Positions 40,028 through 48,864 of a DNA stretch of 64,000 nt are shown here, one piece after another. The position numbers and the translations under genes are program-made. The stretch comes from Oceanicaulis sp. HTCC2633 (GTDB lineage: Bacteria > Pseudomonadota > Alphaproteobacteria > Caulobacterales > Maricaulaceae). Within the stretch, counting starts at the first letter, position 1; each line of letters starts with the position of its first letter. Location of the stretch: positions 988,916-1,052,915 of the forward strand of contig NZ_CH672428.1 in assembly GCF_000152745.1 (NCBI RefSeq), in the 5' to 3' direction. The notes below the pieces were generated by a model. The model was not told the origin of the DNA. It did not search any database and saw only the letters and a program-made list of their open reading frames with translations.

Positions 40028-40429
40028 TTAAGCCCCGTCCGGTCCAGCCAGAAGCTTGGCTTCGTACTGGATCAGCTTCCGGCAACGCAGCAACGCCTTG
40101 TAGAACTCCCCCGCCATGACCTCGCGGCTTACTGACACGCATTCGGACAGGACTTCCGACGAGCCCACGGCGTTCATGAACTCTGTCATACGCAGGACGA
40201 ACTCGTCATATAATCCGTCCTGACTGGTTGATGAGAGGTACATCATCATGACCGGGAAATAGATGCGCTTGGCCGGGGTATCGACTTCATGCTCCTGCAT
40301 GATGTCCTTTTCCCGCAGGACGCTGGCCTTGTTCTGCAGCACCAGGGTCGCCCGGCGGTCCCCGTTTTCAACGACGGCGCCGTTCAGAACGAACTTCTCA
40401 CCCGGCTTCAAAGAAAGCTTTAGCGGCAT
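40028..40429 (-). CDS. flbT: Flagellin mRNA regulator FlbT
   Basis: 133 residues: MPLKLSLKPGEKFVLNGAVVENGDRRATLVLQNKASVLREKDIM (in part) is the FlbT core, then FPVMMMYLSSTSQDGLYDEFV. In Caulobacter FlbT is known to bind the 5' untranslated region of flagellin mRNA and to repress it until the hook is complete. The four hairpin leaders reported here are natural candidate targets. First gene of flbT-flaF. The 163-base gap upstream to the glycosyltransferase holds no gene. Confidence 0.96.
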   Translation of the reverse strand: MPLKLSLKPGEKFVLNGAVVENGDRRATLVLQNKASVLREKDIMQEHEVDTPAKRIYFPVMMMYLSSTSQDGLYDEFVLRMTEFMNAVGSSEVLSECVSVSREVMAGEFYKALLRCRKLIQYEAKLLAGPDGA

Positions 40430-40595
40430 GGCTGGTCTGACCCTTCATCGTCGGCGCGGCCCGACGGTCACCGACCTCGCCACTCAAGCAGGACAGAATG
40501 AAGAAACCGTTGCTGAGCCGCAGTCGCTCATTATTAGCACAACCTTAATCGAACCATCCGTTGCTGGCCTCGTAAACTGCAAGGGATAATGCGTG

Positions 40596-42398
40596 ATGAG
40601 CGAATTGCTCGATCTTGAAGCTGAGCTGGCGGCTGGAGAAGAAGAGGCCGTCCGCATCATTCAGGGCCGGCGCGACGAAGCCGCCTCCACAGAAGTTCAG
40701 CGCGCCCTGTCCTCGGCCAAGAGCAAGGACGACAATCTGCCCCCCAAGGCGATCGGCCTGCTCAAGCGCGCCATGAAGATTGTCGATGATGATCGCGCCG
40801 CAGCGGCGAAAGCCGCCAAGCTGTGTCTGGATGCGGTGGATATTGCGCCGGAAAGCTCTCTGGCGAACCATGCGCTCGCAATCTGTCTGGAAAGACTCGG
40901 GCGCCTGGCCAAGGCGCTGCAATTTTACGAACGCGCCTGGCAGTTCAATCCGCACAATTCGGAGATTTATCTCAACCTGGCCATGCTGGCGTGGAAGCTG
41001 GACATGCTGCCGGCGGCGGAAAAATTCCTGAGGCTGTTCGTGCAGATGGCGCCCAACCACCCTGCGGGGGTGATCAATCTGTCCGGCGTCCTGCGAGATC
41101 AGGGCAAGTTCGAGGATTCCATCGAGATTCTGCGCGCCGCGATCTACGCCAATCCCGAGGAGAAGGATTTCTGGAATTCTCTCGGCACGACGCTGCTCGA
41201 AAAGGGCGAACCCGATCAGGCCCTGACCTTCTATGCCGAAGCGTTGCGTCTGCAGCCCGACTTCGCGCGCGCCCACCATAACACCGCCTTCGCCTATGAG
41301 CTCCTGGGCGAACCGGAAAAGTCCGCCCATCATTTCCGCGAGGCCCTGAAGACCGCCGCCTCCCAGAAGGACGTGATCATCATGTCCCATGGCCTGGCCC
41401 AGTCCCTGCTGGCGCTCGGCGAGCTTGAAGAGGGCTGGGAGCTCTACAAGAGCCGGCTGGAGCCCGAATACTCCCAGGTCACCCATTTCCTGATCGACGC
41501 CCCCCGCTGGGATGGCGATGACGTCGATGCATTGCGCGGCAAGAAGGTGCTGTGGGTCGGCGAACAGGGGCTGGGCGACGAGATCCTGTTCCTGCAGCTC
41601 GGTCGGGACCTCATCGACGCCATCGGCCCGGACGGCCAGCTTTACATCGCCGTCGAAAAGCGACTGATGAGCATGGTTCAGGCTACCTATCCCGAAGCCA
41701 TCGTCGGCTCCCACCGCACCATCAAGCGCGAAGGCAAGGATTTGCGCGGCGTGACGGGCTTTGAAGACGGGCTGAAGTTCGATTTCTGGACGCCCTTCGG
41801 TCAGCCCGCACGCGCGTTTCGGACCTCGCTGGACTCTTTCGCCAAGACGCCGACGCTTCACCCGCCGCAAGCCGACGTGGATCACTGGCGTGAAAAGCTG
41901 GCGGAACTGCCCGAAGGCCTCAAGGTCGGGATTCTGTGGAAGTCGCTGAAGATGGACGCCAAGCGCTCCAAGCACTTCTCGGCCTTCGAACTGTGGAAGC
42001 CTGTCCTCAAAACGCCCGGCGTCACCTTCGTGAACCTGCAGTACGGGGATGCGGAAGAGGATATCGCCTTCGCCAGGTCAAAGTTCGGCGTGGATGTGCA
42101 CACGCTGGACGGCATCGATCTGAAGAATGACCTCGATCAGGTCACGGCGCTGGCAAAGGCCTGCGACATCGTCATCGGCCCCACCAATGCCACCACCTCG
42201 CTCGGCGCCGCGGCCGGCGGCAATATCTGGTATATCCACCCCCATGGCCGCATCTGGAGCCATATGGGCGCCGGCCGTTCGCCCTGGTTCCCCACGGCGC
42301 GATCCTTCTTCGGCAAGGGCTATGCGGACTGGATCGCGATCCTCAAACAGGTCGCGCGTGCGCTGGCTGAGGAAGTCGAAGCCGCAAGAGCCGCCTAG
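40596..42398 (+). CDS. FlmG-like TPR glycosyltransferase for flagellin
   Basis: About 600 residues from the ATG at 40596 (a GTG three bases upstream is an alternative; AAGGGA precedes both). Residues about 80-290 are TPR repeats (AKALQFYERAWQFNPHNSEIYLNLAMLAWKLDML in part, GTTLLEKGEPDQALTFYAEAL). The C-terminal half is a GT-B-like glycosyltransferase domain with WVGEQGLGDEILFLQLG, VGILWKSLKM and CDIVIGPTNATTSLGAAAGG. The same TPR plus transferase layout is known from Caulobacter FlmG, which attaches pseudaminic acid to flagellins. The location beside flbT-flaF and the pse genes supports this role. Confidence 0.88.
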   Translation: MSELLDLEAELAAGEEEAVRIIQGRRDEAASTEVQRALSSAKSKDDNLPPKAIGLLKRAMKIVDDDRAAAAKAAKLCLDAVDIAPESSLANHALAICLERLGRLAKALQFYERAWQFNPHNSEIYLNLAMLAWKLDMLPAAEKFLRLFVQMAPNHPAGVINLSGVLRDQGKFEDSIEILRAAIYANPEEKDFWNSLGTTLLEKGEPDQALTFYAEALRLQPDFARAHHNTAFAYELLGEPEKSAHHFREALKTAASQKDVIIMSHGLAQSLLALGELEEGWELYKSRLEPEYSQVTHFLIDAPRWDGDDVDALRGKKVLWVGEQGLGDEILFLQLGRDLIDAIGPDGQLYIAVEKRLMSMVQATYPEAIVGSHRTIKREGKDLRGVTGFEDGLKFDFWTPFGQPARAFRTSLDSFAKTPTLHPPQADVDHWREKLAELPEGLKVGILWKSLKMDAKRSKHFSAFELWKPVLKTPGVTFVNLQYGDAEEDIAFARSKFGVDVHTLDGIDLKNDLDQVTALAKACDIVIGPTNATTSLGAAAGGNIWYIHPHGRIWSHMGAGRSPWFPTARSFFGKGYADWIAILKQVARALAEEVEAARAA

Positions 42399-43042
42399 GC
42401 CGGCTTTGTCAGGTGAAGCTGAAAGGCCGCTTCGTCATAGACGGGGCGGCCATTTTGCAGCTCGGCCCCAGCCACGCGAACCCTGCGGCGGTCAAAGACC
42501 TGATCAATATCGAAGCCCTTGAACAGCGCCTTCAGTTCTTCCAGATCGTAGAAAACGCGATGGCCGAAGACCGGATCCTCCGAGCCGTCCCCCATCCGGG
42601 CATAGCCGTGATCAGTGCTGGCGATTTCGAAGAAGGCCCGCCCGCCCGGTTTGAGCGCTGTGAGCATTTCCTGCACATAGGCCGCCGCCAGAGCTTTCGG
42701 AATATGCTGCAGCGTAGCGCGCTCGATGATGACGTCGATGGATTGCGGGGCGAGCGCCAGCGCATCTCCGCTGACAAACAGGCCCAGACGCCCATAGGTC
42801 TGACGCCCCTTGATCAGGGCCTGCTCGGACACATCGCATCCCAGAAGCGCCGCATCCGGATACAACCCGCGCAGGAAGCCGAGATTCTGGGCATTGCCGC
42901 AGCCGAACTCGAACACGACGGCGTCCGGATTTCGCGCCAGCGCAATCAGGGCGAAGACCGTGGCGTCCGTATAGGGCACGCGCGTCTGGGAGGTCTTGTA
43001 AAACGCATCCCATTGACGGGCATTGTGGGCGCTCAGGCTCAT
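42395..43042 (-). CDS. Class I SAM-dependent methyltransferase
   Basis: 215 residues from the ATG at 43042 (GGAGAC upstream); an in-frame start at 43114 is less likely. SAM motif VVFEFGCGNAQNLGFL (about 46-60), LLGCDVSEQALIKG, VIIERATLQHIPKALAAAYV and LKPGGRAFFEIAS are typical. The N-terminal NARQWDAFYKTSQTRVPY matches small-molecule methyltransferases. Its end overlaps the FlmG-like stop by 4 bases (convergent). It may methylate the flagellin glycan; this is only a contextual guess. Confidence 0.85.
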   Translation of the reverse strand: MSLSAHNARQWDAFYKTSQTRVPYTDATVFALIALARNPDAVVFEFGCGNAQNLGFLRGLYPDAALLGCDVSEQALIKGRQTYGRLGLFVSGDALALAPQSIDVIIERATLQHIPKALAAAYVQEMLTALKPGGRAFFEIASTDHGYARMGDGSEDPVFGHRVFYDLEELKALFKGFDIDQVFDRRRVRVAGAELQNGRPVYDEAAFQLHLTKPA

Positions 43043-43131
43043 CTGACGCGGTCTCCATCTGGCTTCATTCTTAATGAACCAAGACTCCCCATAACAGTAA
43101 ACAAGCCCCCTCAACTGGCAGGAGCGTTGTC

Positions 43132-44193
43132 ATGGCCGCCCCCTCTTCCGTGTTTGACCAGATCGAGGATACGAGCCGCCCGCCCGTCATCGTGGCGGAA
43201 TTGTCGGCCAATCACAGCGGGGATCTGTCACGCGCGCTCGAGATCATCGATGCCTGCGCCGAAGCCGGCGCGGATGCAGTGAAGCTTCAGACTTACACCG
43301 CCGACACCATCACGCTCGACCATGACGGGCCGGGCTTTGTGCTGACAGGCGGGCTGTGGGACGGGCGCAAGCTGCACGATCTCTACGAGGAGGCGCACAC
43401 GCCCTGGGACTGGCATGCCGCCCTGTTCGAGCGCGGTCGCAAGCACGGCATGGAGGTGTTCTCCTCCCCGTTCGACTTCACCGCGGTCGACTTTCTCGAA
43501 CAGTTCGAACCGCCCGCCTACAAGATCGCATCCTTTGAGCTGATCGATCTGCCATTGATCACATGCGCCGCCCAGACCGGCCGTCCGCTGGTCATGTCCA
43601 CCGGAATGGCGACCTGGGACGAGATCATCGAAGCGGTGCTGACCGCGCGCCAGGCCGGGTGCGAGCGCCTGTGCATCCTGCATTGCACCTCGGGCTATCC
43701 GACCCCGATCGAACAGGCGGATCTGAGATCCATACCGGACCTGATCGCCCGTCTGCAGCTTCCCATTGGACTCAGCGACCATACCCCCGGCATTGCGGCC
43801 CCTGTCGCCGCGACCGCGCTCGGCGCCCGGATGATCGAAAAGCACGTTACAATGCGTCGCTCGGATGGCGGACCGGACGCCGCCTTCTCGCTGGAGCCGG
43901 ACGAGTTGGCGAGCCTTGTGAAAGAAACCCGCAACGCCCATGCCGCGCTTGGCGGCGTGCGCAAGGGTCTCGCCCAATCCGAAGTCGGTTCACGCACTGT
44001 GCGCCGCTCGCTCTATGTCACGCGCGACATCAAGGCGGGCGAGACCCTGACGGAAGACAATATCCGCTCGGTGCGTCCGGGCGGCGGTCTGCACCCGCGC
44101 GAATGGACCAGAGTTCTGGGCCGGACGGCGACCCGCGATCTCAAATTCGGCGATCCGCTGGACTGGTCAATGATTTCTGACAGAACCGCATGA
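43132..44193 (+). CDS. pseI: Pseudaminate synthase PseI
   Basis: 353 residues. NeuB-type TIM barrel: VIVAELSANHSGDLSRAL, ADAVKLQTYTADT, GMEVFSSPFDFTAVDFLE, YKIASFELIDLPLI, LHCTSGYPTP, IGLSDHTPG, and the PseI-type signature RRSDGGPDAAFSLEP. A C-terminal antifreeze/SAF domain (about 295-350) is present. It condenses the 2,4-diacetamido-trideoxy-altropyranose sugar with phosphoenolpyruvate. First gene of a tight operon through HisF; its stop overlaps the next start. Confidence 0.94.
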   Translation: MAAPSSVFDQIEDTSRPPVIVAELSANHSGDLSRALEIIDACAEAGADAVKLQTYTADTITLDHDGPGFVLTGGLWDGRKLHDLYEEAHTPWDWHAALFERGRKHGMEVFSSPFDFTAVDFLEQFEPPAYKIASFELIDLPLITCAAQTGRPLVMSTGMATWDEIIEAVLTARQAGCERLCILHCTSGYPTPIEQADLRSIPDLIARLQLPIGLSDHTPGIAAPVAATALGARMIEKHVTMRRSDGGPDAAFSLEPDELASLVKETRNAHAALGGVRKGLAQSEVGSRTVRRSLYVTRDIKAGETLTEDNIRSVRPGGGLHPREWTRVLGRTATRDLKFGDPLDWSMISDRTA

Positions 44194-45272
44194 CAGAGCG
44201 CGCAGAGCAAGCCCTCGCCCAGGCGTTTGACGGCGGACAGGCCATCCTGTTCGGACGCGCGCGCTCGGCCCATCTGGCGCTCTTTGAAGCGCTCGGCCTG
44301 CATGGCCGCTCCTGCATTCTGATCCCCTCAAACGCCTGCCCCAGCCTTCTGGCTTGCGCCTGGGCCAGCGGCGCTGAGGTCCGTCTGGCGCCCGTCAGCG
44401 CCGAGACCGGCGTGAACGCGGACGCGGCCCTCGCCAGACAGCTTCGCATCCTGTCCCGACCGGGGCGGAGGGGCGCGGTGCTTCTGACCCATCTTTACGG
44501 TTTCCGGCTCGACTTCACGCAGACCCGCAAGGCCGCGCAGGAACTGGGCTGGATCGCCATAGAGAACGATGCGAACGCCTCAAGCTTTGCGCCGAAGACG
44601 AAACTCGAGGATGCCGCGCGAATAGTCAGCTTTGGTCCCGGCAAGGTGCTGGACGCAGGCTCCGGCGGCGCCGTGATCACGCGTGACGCCAGGCTGGCCG
44701 AAGAACTCAGACGGATCGCCTCGCGCTATCCGGCTCTGGATGACTGGGCCGAGCGTGACGAGGAGAGGCTGATGCTCGATCGCCGCGCCCTGCGCAATGC
44801 CGGGCGATCTACAGAGATCGAGGCCACCCTCGTCCGGGAACTGCGCCAGCTTCGCTTCGGCTTCGACCCGGAGGCGGAAGAGCCGCTTCTGGGCGCCCTT
44901 GCCCACTTGCCGACCCGGCTGGCGGAACGTCAGGAACGGCGAGAGGCCTGGATCGAGGCGCTGAGCGGTCTGGAGCCCCAGCTTCAAATCGTTGACCTGA
45001 ATCAGACCGCGCCCTGGCGATTGATCGTACGGGCCAACCCGAAGGTGAGAGACCCCGTGGTGAACGCCCTGCGCAAGGCCGGCATCGATGCGGGAACCAA
45101 TTACCCGTCGCTTTCCCATTCTTTCCCTATGCTGACCCGAGAGGACGCGCATCCTGATGCGGACGCCTGGAGCCGGTCAGCCATCAATCTCTGGCTCGAT
45201 GCGCGGTATGATGCGGCGAGAATCAACACGGCGCGCACCGTGATCGAGACCGAACTGGAGGCGCTGACATGA
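44190..45272 (+). CDS. DegT-type PLP aminotransferase-like protein of the pse operon
   Basis: 360 residues with DegT/DnrJ/EryC1 layout: ARSAHLALFEALGLHGRSCILIPSNACPS (in part), LLTHLYGFRLDF, WIAIENDANASSF and the presumed PLP lysine K152 in SFGPGKVLDAGSGGAVITRD. It is far from PseC in sequence and has IENDAN in place of the usual VEDA(S/A)H. Overlaps pseI and pseG by 4 bases on each side, so it is translationally coupled. No standard pse step is left for it; it may make a modified derivative or act on another sugar. Confidence 0.75.
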   Translation: MTERAEQALAQAFDGGQAILFGRARSAHLALFEALGLHGRSCILIPSNACPSLLACAWASGAEVRLAPVSAETGVNADAALARQLRILSRPGRRGAVLLTHLYGFRLDFTQTRKAAQELGWIAIENDANASSFAPKTKLEDAARIVSFGPGKVLDAGSGGAVITRDARLAEELRRIASRYPALDDWAERDEERLMLDRRALRNAGRSTEIEATLVRELRQLRFGFDPEAEEPLLGALAHLPTRLAERQERREAWIEALSGLEPQLQIVDLNQTAPWRLIVRANPKVRDPVVNALRKAGIDAGTNYPSLSHSFPMLTREDAHPDADAWSRSAINLWLDARYDAARINTARTVIETELEALT

Positions 45273-46267
45273 CTTCGCTGATCATCCGCGTGGACGCCCT
45301 GCACGAGACCGGACTGGCTCACGCAGCGCGCTGTTCGCGGCTGCTGGAGCTCCTGCCCCAGCGCCCGACGGTTCATGTGCTGGGCCAGGGAGAAGCGCTG
45401 TCGGACTTCTTCCCCTATGACAAGATCGTACCGCTCAAGGGGCCGGTGGATGTCTTCCTCAAGGCGCTAGTTATTGAAACCGAGGCCCAGGCCGTCCTCG
45501 TCGACCAGCCGACGAAAGACCCGCTCCTGTGGTCCGCGCTCGAGGCTATGCCACAGCTCAAGCGCATACTGATTGATGATTTCGGGTCGGATGCGCCGGC
45601 AGACCTCGCCATAAACGGCACGGTCATTTCCGATTATCACGCCTATCCCAATCTGCGGGACGGCGGACAGGCGCTGTGTGGCGGAGACTACGCCCTGATC
45701 GCGCCGGTCTTCGCCAAATCCCGTCACGATGCGCCCCGCAAAGGCCCCGTCATTGCGGTGTGCGGCGGCGGCGAACGCGCGACAGATTGGGCGATGATGC
45801 TGGCGGAACACGGCCCGGCGCTCGCAAAGCCCCATCCCTTCATCATCATCGTAGGATCGAGCTTTCCCGACTTTGAGGCGCTCCGTCAGATGGCGGTCTA
45901 TAATGGCGGCATCGCCAAGCAGGGTTTGCCGGTTCACCAGCTCGCCAGCCATCTGGCCCGCGCGCCGGTCGCGATCATGACCGGCGGGATGGTTGTCTAC
46001 GAGGCCCTGGCCGCCGGAACGCCCGCCCTCGTCTTCCCGCAGCTTGAAAACCTGATCCCCGAAATCGACTGGTTCGCGGACCATGGCGCCCTGATCAATC
46101 TCGGGCATGAGAGCGGGGACAATCTCGAACAGCTCTCCTCGCACCTCAACAGCTTGCTCAAGAATGAAGACGCCATTCAGGCGCTCAGTCACAAAGGGCC
46201 CGAACTGATTGACGGGCTGGGCATGAGCCGCGCCGCCGAGGCGATCAGCGCCTTGCTCGAGAGTTAG
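45269..46267 (+). CDS. pseG: UDP-sugar hydrolase PseG-like
   Basis: 332 residues. GT-B fold hydrolase. It begins IIRVDALHETGLAHAARC, the degenerate equivalent of IRVDxxxxIGxGHVMRC with the catalytic His (H18) kept. Further signs are DDFGSDAPADLAINGT, CGGDYALIAPVF and MTGGMVVYEALAAGTPALVFP (in part). Its position between the DegT-like gene and HisH, and the order PseI-PseG, support removal of UDP from the altropyranose sugar. The sequence is more diverged than PseI or PseB. Confidence 0.83.
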   Translation: MTSLIIRVDALHETGLAHAARCSRLLELLPQRPTVHVLGQGEALSDFFPYDKIVPLKGPVDVFLKALVIETEAQAVLVDQPTKDPLLWSALEAMPQLKRILIDDFGSDAPADLAINGTVISDYHAYPNLRDGGQALCGGDYALIAPVFAKSRHDAPRKGPVIAVCGGGERATDWAMMLAEHGPALAKPHPFIIIVGSSFPDFEALRQMAVYNGGIAKQGLPVHQLASHLARAPVAIMTGGMVVYEALAAGTPALVFPQLENLIPEIDWFADHGALINLGHESGDNLEQLSSHLNSLLKNEDAIQALSHKGPELIDGLGMSRAAEAISALLES

Positions 46268-46269
46268 TC

Positions 46270-46902
46270 ATGACCATTGCGATCATCGACTATGGCATGG
46301 GCAATCTGACCTCTGTCCGGAACGCGTTGGCCCATCTCGGCGCGGATGTTGTGATCAGCCATGATCCGGGCGTGTTGCGCGCCGCGAAGGGCGTGGTCCT
46401 GCCCGGCGTCGGAGCGTTTGGCGAAGGCATGGCGCACCTGCAGGAGCTGGGTCTTGCTGCGCTTCTCAGAGACGAGATCGCAGGCCAGCACCGACCGCTT
46501 CTGGGCATTTGCCTCGGCATGCAGCTCCTGCTCGATGAGAGCTTCGAGCATGGCCAGCATCAGGGTCTGGGCATCCTGCCCGGCAAGGTGCGCCGTCTGG
46601 CTCCGCCGCCCCATGATCCGCCCTATCGCGTGCCGCATGTGGGCTGGAACCATGTGGAGGCGTCAAAGACCGACGGCCTGTTCAAGGGCCTGCCCGAGAA
46701 CGAAGCCTTCTACTTCGTGCATTCCTTTGTCTGCGAGCCTGAACGGTCAGACGACGCTGCAGGCTGGTCCGAGCATGGCGAGCGCTTTGTCTGCGCGCTG
46801 GAGCACGGCTCGGTCTGGGCGGCGCAGTTTCATCCCGAAAAAAGCCACAAGGCCGGCCTGGCCCTGCTGACCAACTGGCTGGAGTTCGTCGCCTCATGCT
46901 GA
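46270..46902 (+). CDS. HisH-like glutamine amidotransferase subunit
   Basis: 210 residues, class I glutaminase: IDYGMGNLTSVRNAL, LPGVGAFGEGM, nucleophile Cys81 in GICLGMQLLLDES, VPHVGWNHV, and the His-Glu pair in AAQFHPEKSHKAGL. It hydrolyses glutamine to supply ammonia. Because the HisF-like partner lacks Asp11 and lies in a sugar operon with a WbpG-type amidotransferase, the product is probably an acetamidino sugar rather than imidazole glycerol phosphate. Confidence 0.9.
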   Translation: MTIAIIDYGMGNLTSVRNALAHLGADVVISHDPGVLRAAKGVVLPGVGAFGEGMAHLQELGLAALLRDEIAGQHRPLLGICLGMQLLLDESFEHGQHQGLGILPGKVRRLAPPPHDPPYRVPHVGWNHVEASKTDGLFKGLPENEAFYFVHSFVCEPERSDDAAGWSEHGERFVCALEHGSVWAAQFHPEKSHKAGLALLTNWLEFVASC

Positions 46903-47681
46903 TGCCGCGTCTGATCCCGGTTCTCTTGCTGATGAACGGCCAGCTGGTCCGCTCTGAAACATTCACCACCCACCAGATCATCGGCGATCCGCTGCACGAG
47001 GTGGCGCGCTTCAACGAGTGGAAGGTGGACGAGCTCATTTATCTCGACATCTCCCGCACCGCCGGACTGGCGCAGGGCCGCCGGGATGCCGGCAATCGCG
47101 CCTATGCCGACGCGATGGACGTGCTCGAAGCGGTCGCCAGCCATTGCTTCATGCCTTTGACCTGGGGCGGGCATGTGACCTCCCTCGATCAGGTGCGCGA
47201 CATCTTCAAGCGCGGCGCCGACAAGGTCGCGATCAACACCGCCGCCTATGAAACGCCCGATCTCATCACCCAGGTCTCCAAACGCTTTGGCGCGCAGGCC
47301 ATGGTCGTCAGCATCGACGCGCGCCAGATCGAGAATGGCTATGAGGTGATGACCCAGGGCGGACGCACCGCGACAGGTCGTGATCCGGTGAGCTGGGCGA
47401 AAGAGGCGGAAGACCGCGGCGCGGGCGAGATCCTCCTGCAGAGCCTAGACCGTGATGGACGCGGCACGGGCTATGACACCACCCTGATCGAGCAGGTCTC
47501 ACAGGCTGTGACCATCCCCGTCATCGCCTGTTCCGGCGTCGGGGTTTACGAGCATTACGCCAAAGGCCTGAAGGCGGGCGCGGACGCGGTCGCCGCCGCC
47601 AATATCTGGCACTTCAAGGAACTGGCCGACCGCGGCGGCAAGCGCGCTTTGCAACGCGCCGGGTTCGATGTGCGGATGTAA
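46896..47681 (+). CDS. HisF-like ammonia-channelling barrel
   Basis: 261 residues, HisF-type barrel. The histidine-pathway motif IPCLDVKDG is replaced by IPVLLLMNGQLVRS; the catalytic Asp11 of HisF is Leu11 here. Other parts fit the fold: VDELIYLDISRTAG, PLTWGGHVTSLDQV, GADKVAINTAAYE, VSIDARQ, GAGEILLQSLDRDGRGTGYD, IPVIACSGVG and ANIWHFKELADRGGK. This pattern is the one found beside WbpG/PseA proteins in O-antigen and flagellin glycan clusters. The start overlaps the HisH-like stop. Confidence 0.9.
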   Translation: MLMPRLIPVLLLMNGQLVRSETFTTHQIIGDPLHEVARFNEWKVDELIYLDISRTAGLAQGRRDAGNRAYADAMDVLEAVASHCFMPLTWGGHVTSLDQVRDIFKRGADKVAINTAAYETPDLITQVSKRFGAQAMVVSIDARQIENGYEVMTQGGRTATGRDPVSWAKEAEDRGAGEILLQSLDRDGRGTGYDTTLIEQVSQAVTIPVIACSGVGVYEHYAKGLKAGADAVAAANIWHFKELADRGGKRALQRAGFDVRM

Positions 47682-47703
47682 ACGCCTTTACCCCTCTCAA
47701 AGC

Positions 47704-48000
47704 GTCATTCACCGGTTTATCCGGTGAACCCATGCCGTGACCTATAATACGACCAACCGGCATGGATCCCCCGCATGAAGCGGAGGATGACAGGCTGAGG
47801 ACATTTAAAAATGTTCTCTTTCCCGGCTAAGGCCGGGACCCAGCGATCATGGAACGCCACATATCCGTCTCTGGGTCCCCGCCTGCGCGGGGAAAGAGGT
47901 AAAATGACACGCCCTCGTCATCCTGACGAACGTCAGGACCCAGGGGATGGCAGGGCGTCGTATTTCCGGCTCTGGGTCCCGGATCAAGTCCGGGATGACG
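47704..48000. repeat. Three diverged palindromic repeat units (REP/MITE-like cluster)
   Basis: Three adjacent units at about 47704-47791, 47819-47895 and 47916-48000 (77-88 bases each) share one plan: a small hairpin, the motif GGACCCA(G) (GAACCCAT in the first), a variable core, the mirror CTGGGTCC (CATGGATCC in the first), and a second small hairpin ending GGATGAC or similar. The whole 330-base gap 47682-48012 is occupied by them. Short open frames here are not genes. The repeats resemble the GGGTCCCGGA-type palindromes dispersed in some alphaproteobacterial genomes. Confidence 0.72.
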
Positions 48001-48012
48001 AGAAAGAGTTCT

Positions 48013-48744
48013 CTAGCCAGACGCCAAAGCCGCCTGCGCCACGCCCAGATCCCGTGTCATCTCTCCGCACCCGCGCACGAGCTTCGCCGTGTCCGGGCCC
48101 AGATTGAACAGGGCGTCAACGATGGACAGGTTGGGGATGAAGGCCTTGCCCTGGCTGTATTCAGGCGGCGTGAACGCCTGCCAGTAATGGGTGACGCCCT
48201 TGGCGGAAAAACCCGCCTCATCCACATAGCTCGCAGCCCCCACATTGGAGACATAGGCGTCGGCGTTGGCCGCATGACACAGGGAAATGAGCCGGTCCTG
48301 GCCCTCGCCCTCATGGTTCAGCTCGGCGCTGTCGATAATCTGCGCCTCAAGCTCCAGGACGGCGCAGACATGCCGGATCAGCGCACAGTTGAGGTCTGAC
48401 AGGTTTTCGTACTCCGCCTCGATCAGCGCCTCGATGGCGGGAAAATACCCGTCGAAATGCGGGCGCTTTCCATAGACCTGTTTCAGCGTGGTCAGATGCT
48501 TCTTGCGCCAGGGCTCCTCGGCGATTTCGGTCTGGCGGATCGTGCGGCTGAGATCGCCGGATTTCTTCACCGGCACTGACAGGAAGATCGCGTCCTTGCC
48601 GTTCCGGACCCGGTTGCGCTGCTGCCAGCTATGGCGCTGGAACTGCACGTCCGGCAGCAGCACGAACACATCGCTCAGGGCGATCTTGTGAAACAGGATC
48701 AGCCCCGGCAGGTAGACCGGCTGGTGTGCGCTTAGGATCCGCAA
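48013..48744 (-). CDS. WbqC-family protein
   Basis: 243 residues of the WbqC family: ILSAHQPVYLPGLILFHKIALSDVFVLLPDVQFQ (in part), RNRVRNGKDAIFLSVPV, HFDGYFPAIEALIE, LISLCHAANADAYVSNVGAASYVDE (in part) and SIVDALFNLGPDTAKLV. Family members occur in O-antigen and glycan clusters, but the reaction is unknown. It is on the opposite strand to the sugar operon and divergent from the WbpG-like gene. Confidence 0.87.
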   Translation of the reverse strand: MRILSAHQPVYLPGLILFHKIALSDVFVLLPDVQFQRHSWQQRNRVRNGKDAIFLSVPVKKSGDLSRTIRQTEIAEEPWRKKHLTTLKQVYGKRPHFDGYFPAIEALIEAEYENLSDLNCALIRHVCAVLELEAQIIDSAELNHEGEGQDRLISLCHAANADAYVSNVGAASYVDEAGFSAKGVTHYWQAFTPPEYSQGKAFIPNLSIVDALFNLGPDTAKLVRGCGEMTRDLGVAQAALASG

Positions 48745-48864
48745 CGCCGCATCCTTCCCCTTTGTGGTGCATCGCTTGGGCTAAACTTAACGATTGAGGC
48801 GTTTTGTTACCCTTAAGCACGGCGATGATTCGCCGCCGCGATCGACCCAGCCAAGGGAAGCGCC

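Noticed and set aside
46270-47681. HisH and HisF as histidine biosynthesis enzymes
   Set aside because: HisF-like Asp11 is replaced by Leu, no other his gene is near, and the pair sits in a sugar operon with a WbpG-type amidotransferase.
47811-48399. Two overlapping plus-strand frames near the repeat cluster
   Set aside because: They run through the palindromic repeat units and into the antisense of the WbqC gene; they are not plausible genes.
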